From: Micromonospora carbonacea
GTDB lineage: Bacteria > Actinomycetota > Actinomycetes > Mycobacteriales > Micromonosporaceae
DNA length: 64,000 nt
NCBI RefSeq assembly: GCF_014205165.1
Contig: NZ_JACHMZ010000001.1
Coordinates: forward strand, 2,082,001 to 2,146,000
Direction of reading: 5' to 3'
Shown here: piece after piece, positions 40,323-48,721 of the stretch
How positions within the stretch are numbered: position 1 is the first letter of the stretch
Layout of the letters: every line of letters starts with the position of its first letter
Program-made: the position numbers and the translations under genes
Notes under the pieces: generated by a model
Told to the model about the DNA's origin: nothing
Databases searched by the model: none
What the model saw: only the letters and a program-made list of their open reading frames with translations

Positions 40323-40385
40323 ATGCCCGGGCGCACGACGGAGTGTCGGTACGACGCCACGTCGACGACGCCAGTCAGCCGGTGA
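40323..40385 (+). CDS. putative 20-codon leader peptide (uORF)
   Basis: ATG 40323 opens MPGRTTECRYDATSTTPVSR and stops at TGA 40383-40385, overlapping an in-frame GTG of the kinase gene at 40382 (GTGA). The leaderless -10 box and the 4-nt overlap make translation plausible. The peptide itself is not recognised and could be chance. Confidence 0.3.
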   Translation: MPGRTTECRYDATSTTPVSR

Positions 40386-40402
40386 TCAGGGGTGGACCAG
40401 TC

Positions 40403-41386
40403 GTGACCGTTCGTCAATCGATCGTCTTCAACGGTGACCTCGGCAGCGGCAAGAGCACCGTGTCCGTCGAGATCGCCAAGCGGCTCGGGCTGCGCCGGGT
40501 CAGCGTCGGCGACCTCTACCGCCAGATGGCGCAGGAGCGGCAGATGACCGCGCTCCAGCTCAACCTGCACGCCGAGCTGGACCAGGCCGTCGACGGCTAC
40601 GTCGACCAGCTCCAGCAGGACATCGCGGCCTCCGGCGAGAGCCTCGTCATGGACTCCCGGCTCGCCTGGCACTTCTTCACCGACGCGCTCAAGGTGCACA
40701 TGATCACCGAGCCGACCGAGGCGGCCCGCCGCGTCCTGGCCCGCCCCTCCGGCCCGGCCGAGAGCTACACGTCGCTGGAGGAGGCCCGGGCCAAGCTGCG
40801 CGAGCGCAGCGAGAGCGAGCGGGGCCGGTTCATCGTCCGCTACGGCGTCGACAAGGCCCGGCTGCGCAACTACGACCTGATCTGCGACTCCACCCGGGCC
40901 AACCCGGAGCAGGTGATCGGCCACATCATCGACGTGTACGAGGGGCGGCTCGGCGCGGACGTGCTGCGCGACGCCCCGCCGCTGCTGCTGCTCGACCCGA
41001 CCCGGGTCTACCCGACCGAGGACGTCGGCGCCCTGCGCGGGCTGTGGGACGACGGCTTCGTCGACGAGGTCGCCGCCGCCGGCGACGAGGCCCTGGAGCC
41101 CCTGACGATCGGCTTCACCGGGGAGTACTTCTTCGTCGTTGACGGCCACCGGCGGCTCAGCGCGGCCATCCGCAGCGGCTTCCCGCTGGTGCCCGCCCGG
41201 CTGGCCGCCGAGGTCGACGAGCCGGTGGTGGGCGGGACGAGCGCGGTGGACTACTTCACCGCCCAGGTCCGCCCCGGCACCGTCTACGACTGGGAGGCCG
41301 CCCACGGCATCACCCTGCCGCTGCCGGCGCACTGCCTGCTGGCCGGCGACGCCGTGCTCGCCGGGGAGCCGGCCCCCGGCGCCTGA
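40403..41386 (+). CDS. cytidylate-kinase-like P-loop protein with C-terminal ParB/sulfiredoxin-like domain
   Basis: The N-terminal half resembles (d)CMP kinase-type P-loop kinases: SIVFNGDLGSGKSTVSVEIAKRLG (P-loop about residues 11-18), VSVGDLYRQMA, DSRLAWHFF and an RSESERGRF lid-like segment. From about residue 193 the sequence changes to LLLLDPTRVYPTEDVGALRGLW...EPLTIGFTGEYFFVVDGHRRLSAAIRSGFPLVPARL, the order of a ParB/Srx-type domain (DGHRRLSAA about 247-255). At 327 aa it is longer than a CMP kinase (about 220). GTG 40403 is chosen for the clean kinase N-terminus. GTG 40382 is an alternative coupled to the small upstream frame. Substrate is unknown. It precedes def-fmt-rsmB. Confidence 0.75.
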   Translation: MTVRQSIVFNGDLGSGKSTVSVEIAKRLGLRRVSVGDLYRQMAQERQMTALQLNLHAELDQAVDGYVDQLQQDIAASGESLVMDSRLAWHFFTDALKVHMITEPTEAARRVLARPSGPAESYTSLEEARAKLRERSESERGRFIVRYGVDKARLRNYDLICDSTRANPEQVIGHIIDVYEGRLGADVLRDAPPLLLLDPTRVYPTEDVGALRGLWDDGFVDEVAAAGDEALEPLTIGFTGEYFFVVDGHRRLSAAIRSGFPLVPARLAAEVDEPVVGGTSAVDYFTAQVRPGTVYDWEAAHGITLPLPAHCLLAGDAVLAGEPAPGA

Positions 41387-41473
41387 CCCGTCCCGGTCGC
41401 GGGCGGGGGGAGGCCCCCGGGCACTCCGTAGACTGGTACGGCCCGACCCGCCCGACCGAAGGAGTCGTCCCGC

Positions 41474-42031
41474 GTGACCGTCCAGCCCATCCGTCTGTTC
41501 GGGGATCCGGTGTTGCGCACGCCGGCCGATCCGGTGGTCGACTTCGACGCCGAGCTGCGCAGGCTCGTTGCCGACCTCACCGACACGATGCGTGAGCAGA
41601 GCGGCGCGGGTCTCGCCGCGCCCCAGCTCGGAGTGGGCCTGCGGGTGTTCACCTTCGACGTCGACGACGTGCTCGGCCACCTGGTCAACCCGGTGCTGGA
41701 GTTTCCCGACGCCGAGGAGCAGGACGGCCCCGAGGGCTGCCTGTCCATCCCCGGCCTCTACTTCGACACCAAGCGCCGGCAGAACGTCGTCGCCAAGGGC
41801 TACAACAGCTACGGCGACCCGGTCCAGATCGTCGGCACGGGCCTGATGGCCCGCTGCGTGCAGCACGAGACCGACCACCTCGACGGCGTGCTCTTCGTCG
41901 ACCGGCTGGACCCGGCCGGCCGCAAGGAGGCGATGAAGGCGATCCGCCAGGCCGAGTGGTACGACGCGGCGGCCCCGCCGACGGTCAAGGTCGACCCGCA
42001 CGGCGGCAGCCCCTTCGGCCTGGGGCGGTGA
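41474..42031 (+). CDS. def: peptide deformylase
   Basis: It removes the N-formyl group from nascent proteins, using Fe2+ or Zn2+. The three motifs are present: [19 protein letters not shown] and QHETDHLDG (the HExxH type metal site). The 185-aa length is normal. AAGGAG precedes GTG 41474. It stands next to fmt, 4 nt apart, with which it works in the formyl-methionine cycle. Confidence 0.97.
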   Translation: MTVQPIRLFGDPVLRTPADPVVDFDAELRRLVADLTDTMREQSGAGLAAPQLGVGLRVFTFDVDDVLGHLVNPVLEFPDAEEQDGPEGCLSIPGLYFDTKRRQNVVAKGYNSYGDPVQIVGTGLMARCVQHETDHLDGVLFVDRLDPAGRKEAMKAIRQAEWYDAAAPPTVKVDPHGGSPFGLGR

Positions 42032-42035
42032 CCCG

Positions 42036-42962
42036 GTGCGCCTGATCTTCGCCGGCACGCCGGCCGTCGCCCTGCCCGCCCTGGACGCCATCGCGGCCTC
42101 CGGCCACGACCTCGTCGCCGTCGTCACCCGCCCCGACGCCCCCGCCGGCCGGGGCCGGGGCCTGGTCCGCTCGCCCGTCGGGGCCTGGGCCGACGAGCGC
42201 GGCGTCGAGGTGCTCACCCCGGCCCGCCCGCGCGAGCCGGAGTTCCTCGACCGGCTGCGCGAGCTGGCCCCCGACTGCGTCCCGGTGGTCGCCTACGGCG
42301 CGCTGGTGCCCCCGGTCGCCCTGGAGATCCCCCGGCACGGCTGGCTCAACCTGCACTTCTCGCTGCTGCCCGCGTGGCGGGGCGCGGCCCCCGTCCAGCA
42401 GGCCGTGCTGCACGGCGACGAGCTGACCGGGGCGAGCGTCTTCGCCCTGGAGGAGGGGCTGGACACCGGCCCGGTCTACGGCACCGTCACCGACGAGATC
42501 CGCCCCACCGACACGTCCGGCGACCTGCTGGGGCGGCTCGCCGACTCCGGGGCCGGGCTGCTGGTGGCCGTCCTCGACGCGATCGAGGCGGGCACCGCCC
42601 GGGCCGAGCCGCAGCCGGCCGACGGGGTGTCGCTCGCGCCGAAGCTGACCGTCGACGACGCCCGGGTGCGCTGGGGCGACCCCGCGTTCGCGGTGGACCG
42701 GCGGATCCGGGCGTGCACCCCCGCGCCCGGGCCGTGGACCACGTTCCGGGGCGAGCGGGTCAAGCTCGGCCCGGTCGTCCCGGTGCCCGACGGCCCCGAG
42801 CTGAAGCCCGGCGAGCTGCTGGCCGAGAAGTCCCGGGTGCTGGCCGGCACGGCCACCGTCCCGGTCGCCCTCGGCGAGGTGCGGGCCGCGGGCAAGAAGG
42901 CCATGCCGGCGAGCGACTGGGCGCGCGGCGCCCGGGTCACCGCGGGGGAGGAGCTCGCGTGA
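42036..42962 (+). CDS. fmt: methionyl-tRNA formyltransferase
   Basis: It formylates initiator Met-tRNA using 10-formyl-THF. The 308-aa protein has [33 protein letters not shown], the folate/catalytic block [36 protein letters not shown], and a C-terminal OB-like tRNA-binding domain. GTG 42036 is 4 nt after def. Its stop overlaps rsmB (GTGA). Confidence 0.97.
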   Translation: MRLIFAGTPAVALPALDAIAASGHDLVAVVTRPDAPAGRGRGLVRSPVGAWADERGVEVLTPARPREPEFLDRLRELAPDCVPVVAYGALVPPVALEIPRHGWLNLHFSLLPAWRGAAPVQQAVLHGDELTGASVFALEEGLDTGPVYGTVTDEIRPTDTSGDLLGRLADSGAGLLVAVLDAIEAGTARAEPQPADGVSLAPKLTVDDARVRWGDPAFAVDRRIRACTPAPGPWTTFRGERVKLGPVVPVPDGPELKPGELLAEKSRVLAGTATVPVALGEVRAAGKKAMPASDWARGARVTAGEELA

Positions 42963-44494
42963 CCGGGTCTGCGGAGCGCCCCCGGCAGCGGTACGACGAG
43001 CAGTCCGCCCCCCGCCCCGACCGGCGGCCCGACCGGTCGGCCGGCGGCCCCCGGGGTGACCGCCCGGCCTACGGCGACCGCCCGGCCCGCGCCGGCCGGG
43101 GCGACGACCGCCGGGACGCCCGGCGGCCGGCGCGGCCCGCCGTCGACCTGCCCCGGCACGTCGCCTACCAGGCGGTCGCGGCGGTGCACCGCGACGACGC
43201 GTACGCCAACCTGGTGCTGCCGGCGTTGCTGCGGCAGGAGCGGCTGTCCGGCCGGGACGCCGCCTTCGCCACCGAGCTGACCTACGGCACGCTGCGGCAC
43301 CTCGGCACCCTCGACGCGATCCTCACCGACGCGGCCGGCCGCGACGTGGCCCGGATCGACCCGCCGGTGCGCGACGCGCTGCGGCTGGGCGCCTACCAGC
43401 TGCTGCACACGCGGGTGCCGGCGCACGCGGCGGTCTCCTCGACCGTCGACCTGGTCCGCGCGGTCGGCATCGGGGCGACCGGCTTCGCCAACGCCGTGCT
43501 GCGCGAGGTCGCCGGCCGCGACGCCGACGCCTGGGTGGCGAAGCTCGCCCCGGCGTACGAGACGGACCCGATCGGGCACCTCGCCCTGGCGTACAGCCAT
43601 CCACAGTGGATCGTGCGGTCCTTCGCCGAGGCGCTCGGCGGCGACCTGGGCGAGACGACCCGGCTGCTGATCGAGGACAACGAGCGCCCGCCGGTGCACC
43701 TGTGCGCCCGGCCGGGCCTGGCCGATCCGGCCGCCCTGGCCGACGAGGTCGGCGGCGCGCCGGGGGCGTTCTCCCCCTACGCGGTCTATCTCTCCGGCGG
43801 CGCGCCGGGCGACCTGCCGGCGCTGGCCGAGGGGCGGGCGCACGTGCAGGACGAGGGCTCCCAGCTCGTGGCCCACGCCCTCGCGGTCGCCCCGCTCGAC
43901 GGGTCGGACGCCCACTGGCTGGACCTGTGCGCCGGGCCAGGCGGCAAGTCGGGCCTGCTCGGGGCGCTGGCCGCCGAGCGCGGGGCCCGGCTGACCGCGG
44001 TCGAGGTCTCCGAGCACCGGGCCCGGCTCGTCGACCAGGCCACGCGGGGGCTGCCGGTGACCGTGCTGCACACCGACGGGCGCACCGTCGGCGCCGACCC
44101 GGAGCTGCCGGAGGGGCACTTCGACCGGGTCCTGGTCGACGCGCCCTGCACGGGCCTGGGCGCGCTGCGTCGCCGGCCGGAGGCCCGCTGGCGCAAGCAG
44201 CCGTCGGACCTGCCGCCGCTGACCCGCCTGCAACGGGAGCTGCTCTCGGCGGCGCTGCGGGCGGCCCGGCCGGGTGGTCTGGTGGCCTATGTGACCTGCT
44301 CCCCGCACACGGTGGAGACGCACGTGACGGTGACCGAGGCGGCGCGGCGGGCCGGGGTGCCGGCGGACTTCGTCGACGCCCGGCCGCTGCTGCCGGCCGG
44401 CATGCCGGGGCTGGGCGACGGGCCGTCGGTGCAGCTGTGGCCGCACCGGCACGGCACCGACGCCATGTTCCTGGCGGTCCTGCGCCGGGGCTGA
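42959..44494 (+). CDS. rsmB: 16S rRNA (cytosine-C5)-methyltransferase RsmB family
   Basis: It methylates C967-type positions of 16S rRNA with SAM. An Arg/Pro/Asp-rich N-terminal extension (about 60 residues) is followed by a NusB-like domain ([27 protein letters not shown]...[10 protein letters not shown]) and a Rossmann methyltransferase domain: [45 protein letters not shown] (first Cys), [15 protein letters not shown] (second Cys). Total 511 aa. GTG 42959 overlaps fmt. A 19-bp terminator follows. Confidence 0.95.
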   Translation: MTGSAERPRQRYDEQSAPRPDRRPDRSAGGPRGDRPAYGDRPARAGRGDDRRDARRPARPAVDLPRHVAYQAVAAVHRDDAYANLVLPALLRQERLSGRDAAFATELTYGTLRHLGTLDAILTDAAGRDVARIDPPVRDALRLGAYQLLHTRVPAHAAVSSTVDLVRAVGIGATGFANAVLREVAGRDADAWVAKLAPAYETDPIGHLALAYSHPQWIVRSFAEALGGDLGETTRLLIEDNERPPVHLCARPGLADPAALADEVGGAPGAFSPYAVYLSGGAPGDLPALAEGRAHVQDEGSQLVAHALAVAPLDGSDAHWLDLCAGPGGKSGLLGALAAERGARLTAVEVSEHRARLVDQATRGLPVTVLHTDGRTVGADPELPEGHFDRVLVDAPCTGLGALRRRPEARWRKQPSDLPPLTRLQRELLSAALRAARPGGLVAYVTCSPHTVETHVTVTEAARRAGVPADFVDARPLLPAGMPGLGDGPSVQLWPHRHGTDAMFLAVLRRG

Positions 44495-44498
44495 GCCG

Positions 44499-44540
44499 TG
44501 ACGCGGCGGGGCGGCCCTTCCGGGCCGCCCCGCCGCGTCA
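44499..44540. terminator. very strong bidirectional terminator, 19-bp stem
   Basis: TGACGCGGCGGGGCGGCCC (44499-44517) pairs without a mismatch to 44522-44540 around the tetraloop TTCC. It separates rsmB (+) from the lipoprotein genes (-). Confidence 0.9.
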
Positions 44541-44557
44541 GTCGTCCGCCGGGTGGG

Positions 44558-45445
44558 TCACTGCACCGGCAGGCCCTTGGTGCCGATGCCCTTCACCGAG
44601 CGGGTGAGGTCGCGGTCGACCCACAGGAAGCACTGCACGCCCCGGTTGCCGTCCTTCCACTCCTCCTCGAAGGGGTGGTAGAAGATGGTGCCGGCCCGGT
44701 ATTCCAGGTCGCCGTTGTCCGGCACCTTCGCGTACGAGGCGATCAGCGTCCGGCAGCCCTTGTGCAGGCGCATCCGGTTCTTGTCGACCTGGGCGAAGGG
44801 GATGTCGGGGGCCTGGTAGACGCCCACGAACTCGACCCGGTGCTTCTTGGTGCAGGCGACGGCGGTCATCTCCTGCACGTCGTCCTTCTTGATCTTGGGG
44901 TTGAAGCAGCGGTGGGCCAGCGCCGAGGAACCCTTCAGCGCGCCGGCGAGGCTGCCGGTGCGGGACACGGCGCTGGGGTCGTCGACGCTCTCCACCTCGC
45001 TCACGTCGCAGCGGAACCAGCGGGCCCCGCCGGACCAGGCCTGCCGGGACGGCAGGACCGGGGACAGGAACAGCCGCCCCGCGCGCCAGTCCGCCCCGAG
45101 GACCTTGCCGATCTCCCGGTCGCACTCGGCGCGGACGGCCCGCATCCCCGCCGAGCCGGCGGCGGGCGGCGCGCCCAGCTCGGCGGCGGCGCCGGTGAGC
45201 GTGCCGACGTGCAGGGTCTCCACCCGGTGCGACGTCGCGCAGTCCACCGGGTTGTAGCCGCTGAGATAGCCGACGTCGGCGAAGACGGTGTGGCAGGCCC
45301 CGGCGGCGGGCACGAACTGCGTCGGCGCCGCCATCGCCCGCCAGTCGTCGGCGAGGTCACCGTCCAGACCGGCCGGCGTGCCGCAGCCGCCCAGCGCCAG
45401 CGCCGCCCCCGCCGACACGGCGACCGCCGTCCACCATCGCCGCAT
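44558..45445 (-). CDS. septum formation-domain lipoprotein, 295 aa (paralogue 1)
   Basis: Signal peptide with lipobox LALGGC (Cys about residue 20), then a secreted domain rich in paired cysteines (CHTVFADV, VDCATSHRVETLHVG, ECDREIGKV, FRCDVSEVES, RCFNPK, VACTKKHRVEFVGVY, GCRTLIASY, VQCFLWVDR). This is the actinobacterial septum_form-type pattern of two repeated C-x(n)-H-x-VE-x(n)-G units. GGAGGTCGG precedes ATG 45445. Its neighbour at 45532-46422 is a close paralogue in tandem. Function is not established, although members are linked to the cell envelope. Confidence 0.85.
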   Translation of the reverse strand: MRRWWTAVAVSAGAALALGGCGTPAGLDGDLADDWRAMAAPTQFVPAAGACHTVFADVGYLSGYNPVDCATSHRVETLHVGTLTGAAAELGAPPAAGSAGMRAVRAECDREIGKVLGADWRAGRLFLSPVLPSRQAWSGGARWFRCDVSEVESVDDPSAVSRTGSLAGALKGSSALAHRCFNPKIKKDDVQEMTAVACTKKHRVEFVGVYQAPDIPFAQVDKNRMRLHKGCRTLIASYAKVPDNGDLEYRAGTIFYHPFEEEWKDGNRGVQCFLWVDRDLTRSVKGIGTKGLPVQ

Positions 45446-45531
45446 CAGTCCGACCTCCCCGTCGCGGTGGTCGCGGGCACCGGCCTCCGTCGCCGGGCGC
45501 GCCACGGAGCGGCACTTTACGGCACCGGCGC

Positions 45532-46422
45532 TCAGCTCGCGGGTAGTCCCTTCGGCCCGGCGCCGCGCATCGACCGGGTGAGCTTGCGGTCGTCGCTCCA
45601 CAGGAAACACCGCACCCCGCGGTCGCCCTCGTCCCACTCCCGCTGCGACGGGGGATAGAAGATCGACCCCGCCCGGTACGGCAAGTCGCTGTTGTTGGGC
45701 ACCTCGGCGAAGTCGGCGATCAGCGCCATGCAGCGGCGGTGCACCCGCTGGTTGGACCGGATGAACTCGGCCCAGGTCATGTCGCGTTCGGTGTAGACCC
45801 CGACGAACTCGGCGCGGTGCGGCTCGGTGCACAGCACGGGCGCCATGTAGTTCAGGTTCGCGCCGATCAGCTTCGGGTCGAAGCAGCGGTGGGTCAACGG
45901 CGAGTCGCCGACCATCGCGCCGCGCAGGCTGCCGACGCGGTTGACCGGCCGGGTGTTGTCGATGCTGTCGGTCTCGCTGAGGTCGCAGCGGTACCAGCGG
46001 GCCCCGCTCGCCCAGGCGGAGGTCGACGGCAGGGCGATGGTGAGGCTCAGCCGGGCCGAGTGCCAGTCGCCGCCGAGCACCTCCCGGGCCCGCTGGTCGC
46101 ACTCGGCACGGGCGACGCGCAGGACGGGCGTGCCCGCCTCGGGCCGCGGGCCGGCGTCGATGACCGGGTCGGTGAAGATGCCGACGTGGATCGTCTCGGC
46201 CAGGTGGCTGCGGGCGCAGTCCACCGTCTCGTACGTGCCGGCCTGGACGACCGCGGTGATCCGGGGCAGGCAGGCGTCGGTGGCCGGGATGAACATCTGC
46301 GGTTCCCGCAGCGTCGGCCAGTCGTCGGTGAGGTCGCCGTCGGCACCGTGCGGACGGGCGCAGCCGCCCAGCAGCATCGTCACCGTGCCGGCCAGCGCCA
46401 GCGCCACAAGCCACCGTCGCAT
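45532..46422 (-). CDS. septum formation-domain lipoprotein, 296 aa (paralogue 2)
   Basis: Lipobox MLLGGC (Cys about residue 21), then the same cysteine/histidine scaffold as the downstream paralogue: CLPRITAV, VDCARSHLAETIHVG, ECDQRAREVLGGDW, YRCDLSETDS, RCFDPK, VLCTEPHRAEFVGVY, RCMALIADF, VRCFLWSDD. The two share the C-terminal layout (NNSDLPYRAGSIFY / DNGDLEYRAGTIFY, then KGLPxS/Q). It is 86 bp upstream of paralogue 1, so probably co-transcribed. It is divergent from rpe over 258 bp. Confidence 0.85.
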   Translation of the reverse strand: MRRWLVALALAGTVTMLLGGCARPHGADGDLTDDWPTLREPQMFIPATDACLPRITAVVQAGTYETVDCARSHLAETIHVGIFTDPVIDAGPRPEAGTPVLRVARAECDQRAREVLGGDWHSARLSLTIALPSTSAWASGARWYRCDLSETDSIDNTRPVNRVGSLRGAMVGDSPLTHRCFDPKLIGANLNYMAPVLCTEPHRAEFVGVYTERDMTWAEFIRSNQRVHRRCMALIADFAEVPNNSDLPYRAGSIFYPPSQREWDEGDRGVRCFLWSDDRKLTRSMRGAGPKGLPAS

Positions 46423-46668
46423 CGTCCGCCCTTTCCGGGAGCTGACGGTCGGGCGCCACGGCCCGTGGGGGCGTTTCCGCCACCGGGCGTGCAGCTTACG
46501 TGACCGTCCTGCATGGAGTCTTGCTGCGTTTCCCTCGATCGGCCAGTCGCGGCTGACTTTTCGTCCGGGATTGCCGTCCGGACCGGCCGATCTTGCACCA
46601 TCGGTCACGGCTGGGTCACAGGGCGTCCGGAAAGGTGCCGCGATGCGGGCGGCTGATGGCCGCGTTCG

Positions 46669-46674
46669 TACACT
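46669..46674 (+). promoter_or_regulatory. candidate -10 box, leaderless rpe
   Basis: TACACT ends 6 nt before GTG 46681 and no ribosome site is present. The 258-bp divergent region upstream (46423-46680) holds nothing else I can name. Confidence 0.45.
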
Positions 46675-46680
46675 GACCTC

Positions 46681-47361
46681 GTGACCGTACCGCCGTCGAT
46701 CATCGCGCCCAGCATCCTCGCCGCCGACTTCGCCCGCCTCGCCGAGGAGGTCCGCGCCGTCGAGGGCGCCGCGGACTGGTTGCACGTGGATGTCATGGAC
46801 AACCACTTCGTGCCGAACCTGACCATCGGGCTGCCCGTCGTGCAGAGCCTGCGCGCCGCGACCGAGCTGCCGTTCGACGTGCACTTGATGATCACCGACC
46901 CGCGCCGGTGGGCCCCGGGGTACGCCGACGCCGGGGCGCACAACGTCACCTTCCACGCCGAGGCATGCGACGACCCGGTGTCGCTGGCCAAGGACCTGCG
47001 GGCGGCCGGGGCGAAGGCCGGGCTGGCGATCGACCGGGACACCCCGATCGAGCCCTACCTGGAGCTGCTGCCCAGCTTCGACACGCTGCTGATCATGACG
47101 ATCAAGGCCGGCTTCGGCGGGCAGCGGTTCATCCCCGAGCTGCTCGACAAGGTGCGCGCGGCCCGCCGGCACGTCGACGCCGGCCACCTGGAGCTGCGCA
47201 TCGAGGTCGACGGCGGGATCGCCGCCGACACCATCGAGCAGGCGGCCGCCGCGGGCGCGGACGCGTTCGTGGCCGGCACCGCCGTCTACGGCGCCGAGGA
47301 CCCCGCCGAGGCGGTCCGCCGCCTGCGGGGCCTGGCGGAGCGCGCGACCGCCGGGGCCTGA
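46681..47361 (+). CDS. rpe: ribulose-phosphate 3-epimerase
   Basis: It interconverts ribulose-5-P and xylulose-5-P. The 226-aa TIM barrel has [18 protein letters not shown], the metal/catalytic segment [50 protein letters not shown] and [10 protein letters not shown] with VAGTAVYG for phosphate binding. It is followed one base later by the response regulator. Confidence 0.97.
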   Translation: MTVPPSIIAPSILAADFARLAEEVRAVEGAADWLHVDVMDNHFVPNLTIGLPVVQSLRAATELPFDVHLMITDPRRWAPGYADAGAHNVTFHAEACDDPVSLAKDLRAAGAKAGLAIDRDTPIEPYLELLPSFDTLLIMTIKAGFGGQRFIPELLDKVRAARRHVDAGHLELRIEVDGGIAADTIEQAAAAGADAFVAGTAVYGAEDPAEAVRRLRGLAERATAGA

Positions 47362-47362
47362 G

Positions 47363-48319
47363 GTGGACCCGGCCGACGAGCGACCCGACCTCATCCTCGT
47401 CGTCGACGACGACGCCGACATCGCCCGGTTCGTCGAGTTCAACCTGCGGCTGCACGGCTTCGAGGTGATCCACGCCGGCGACGGCCAGGAGGCCCTGGAG
47501 GTGATCGAGCGGCAGCGGCCCGATCTGGCGGTGGTCGACCTGATGATGCCGCGCGTCGACGGGCTGGAGCTGACCCGGCGGCTGCGCGCCGACCCGATGA
47601 CCTCCGCCCTGCCGGTGATCATGCTGACCGCCAAGGGGATGACCGTGGACAAGGTCCACGGGCTCAGCGCCGGCGCGGACGACTACCTGGTCAAGCCCTT
47701 CGACACCGCCGAGCTGGTCGCCCGGGTCAGCTCCACGCTGCGCCGCAACAAGGAGTTCCGGGAGGTCTCGCCGCTGACCGGCCTGCCCGGCAACTCCCGG
47801 ATCCGGCGGGAGATCAGCGACCGGGTCCGCAGCGGCGTCGACTACGCCGTCGGCTACGTCGACATCGACCGGTTCAAGAGCGTCAACGACCGGTACGGCT
47901 TCGTCCGGGGCGACGAGTTCATCTCCGCCCTGGCCCGCAGCCTGCACCGGGCGGTCGTGGCGATCGGGCTGCCGCCGGCCTTCCTCGGCCACGTCGGCGG
48001 CGACGACTTCGTCATCGTCTGCGCCCCCGACCAGGTGCGGCCGCTGACCTCCCGGGCCGTGGTCGACTTCGAGACCGCCGCCGACAAGCTCTACGACCCG
48101 TCCGACGCCGCGCGCGGCTACGTCGAGCTGAAGGACCGGCGGGGCAACATCCGGCGGGCCGCCCTGGTCACCCTGTCGATCGGGGTCTCCGTCTCCGACG
48201 CCGGCAAGCGCCTGACCAACCCGCTGGACGCGATCGCGGTCGCCTCGGAGATGAAATCCGTGGCCAAGAGCCAACCCGGCTCGTACGTGGCGGTCGACCG
48301 GCGGCGCAGCCTTTCTTGA
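47363..48319 (+). CDS. response regulator with GGDEF-like (GGDDF) domain
   Basis: Receiver domain (about residues 10-125): VVDDDADIARF, phospho-acceptor D59 in VVDLMMPRVDG, MLTAKG, and the lysine in DDYLVKPF. The output domain (about 137-310) has the GGDEF fold: SPLTGLPGNSRI, VGYVDIDRFKSVNDRYGFVRGDEF, and GGDDF in place of GGDEF. The Glu-to-Asp change and the absence of a clear RxxD I-site leave diguanylate cyclase activity open. No EAL domain and no kinase gene are nearby. It starts one base after rpe. It is a potential source or sensor of the cyclic-di-GMP read by BldD. Confidence 0.88.
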   Translation: MDPADERPDLILVVDDDADIARFVEFNLRLHGFEVIHAGDGQEALEVIERQRPDLAVVDLMMPRVDGLELTRRLRADPMTSALPVIMLTAKGMTVDKVHGLSAGADDYLVKPFDTAELVARVSSTLRRNKEFREVSPLTGLPGNSRIRREISDRVRSGVDYAVGYVDIDRFKSVNDRYGFVRGDEFISALARSLHRAVVAIGLPPAFLGHVGGDDFVIVCAPDQVRPLTSRAVVDFETAADKLYDPSDAARGYVELKDRRGNIRRAALVTLSIGVSVSDAGKRLTNPLDAIAVASEMKSVAKSQPGSYVAVDRRRSLS

Positions 48320-48400
48320 ATCTTGCCCACCTGTGTGAGGTAGCTCCCCGAGGGCAGACGCGCGGCGGGTGGCGTGCCACACTTCTCGCAGTACCCACCA
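48320..48400 (+). other. upstream region of the rib riboswitch
   Basis: These 81 bp between the response regulator and the aptamer must contain the rib operon promoter if it has its own. I see no convincing -35/-10 pair and no gene. Confidence 0.4.
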
Positions 48401-48571
48401 CGCGCTGGCGGGACTCGGTGTAATTCCGAACCGGCGGTGATCCACGGCTGCGGCCGTGGTAAGCCCGCGACCCGGACGGCCCTGCCGCCCGGTGGACCTG
48501 GTGAGACTCCGGGGCCGACGGTTGGGGGCGGGCCAACCCACCCCCAGACAGTCCGGATGGGAGACAGCGCG
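48401..48571 (+). promoter_or_regulatory. FMN riboswitch (RFN element)
   Basis: Conserved blocks are all present in order: TCGGTGTAATTCCGAACCGG, CGGTGATCC, GTAAGCCCGCGACCC, GGTGGACCTGGTGAGACTCC, GGGGCCGACGG, and AGTCCGGATGGGAGA. The closing P1 stem is CGCGCT (48401-48406) with AGCGCG (48566-48571). FMN binding is known to lower expression of rib genes. The 150 nt to ribD (48572-48721) would be the expression platform. Confidence 0.95.
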
Positions 48572-48721
48572 CGGGACGGGGCGGGCCCTGTGCCGACGGC
48601 TGTCCTCGGCCGCCGCGTGGGCTCCCCGGGGTCGGCTCTGCCGTCCCCGGCCGCCGCCGCCTGCCCGCGGCCTCCCGTGTTCGCCCGCGCGGACCGGCGA
48701 GTGAGAGGGCAGGACAGGGCG

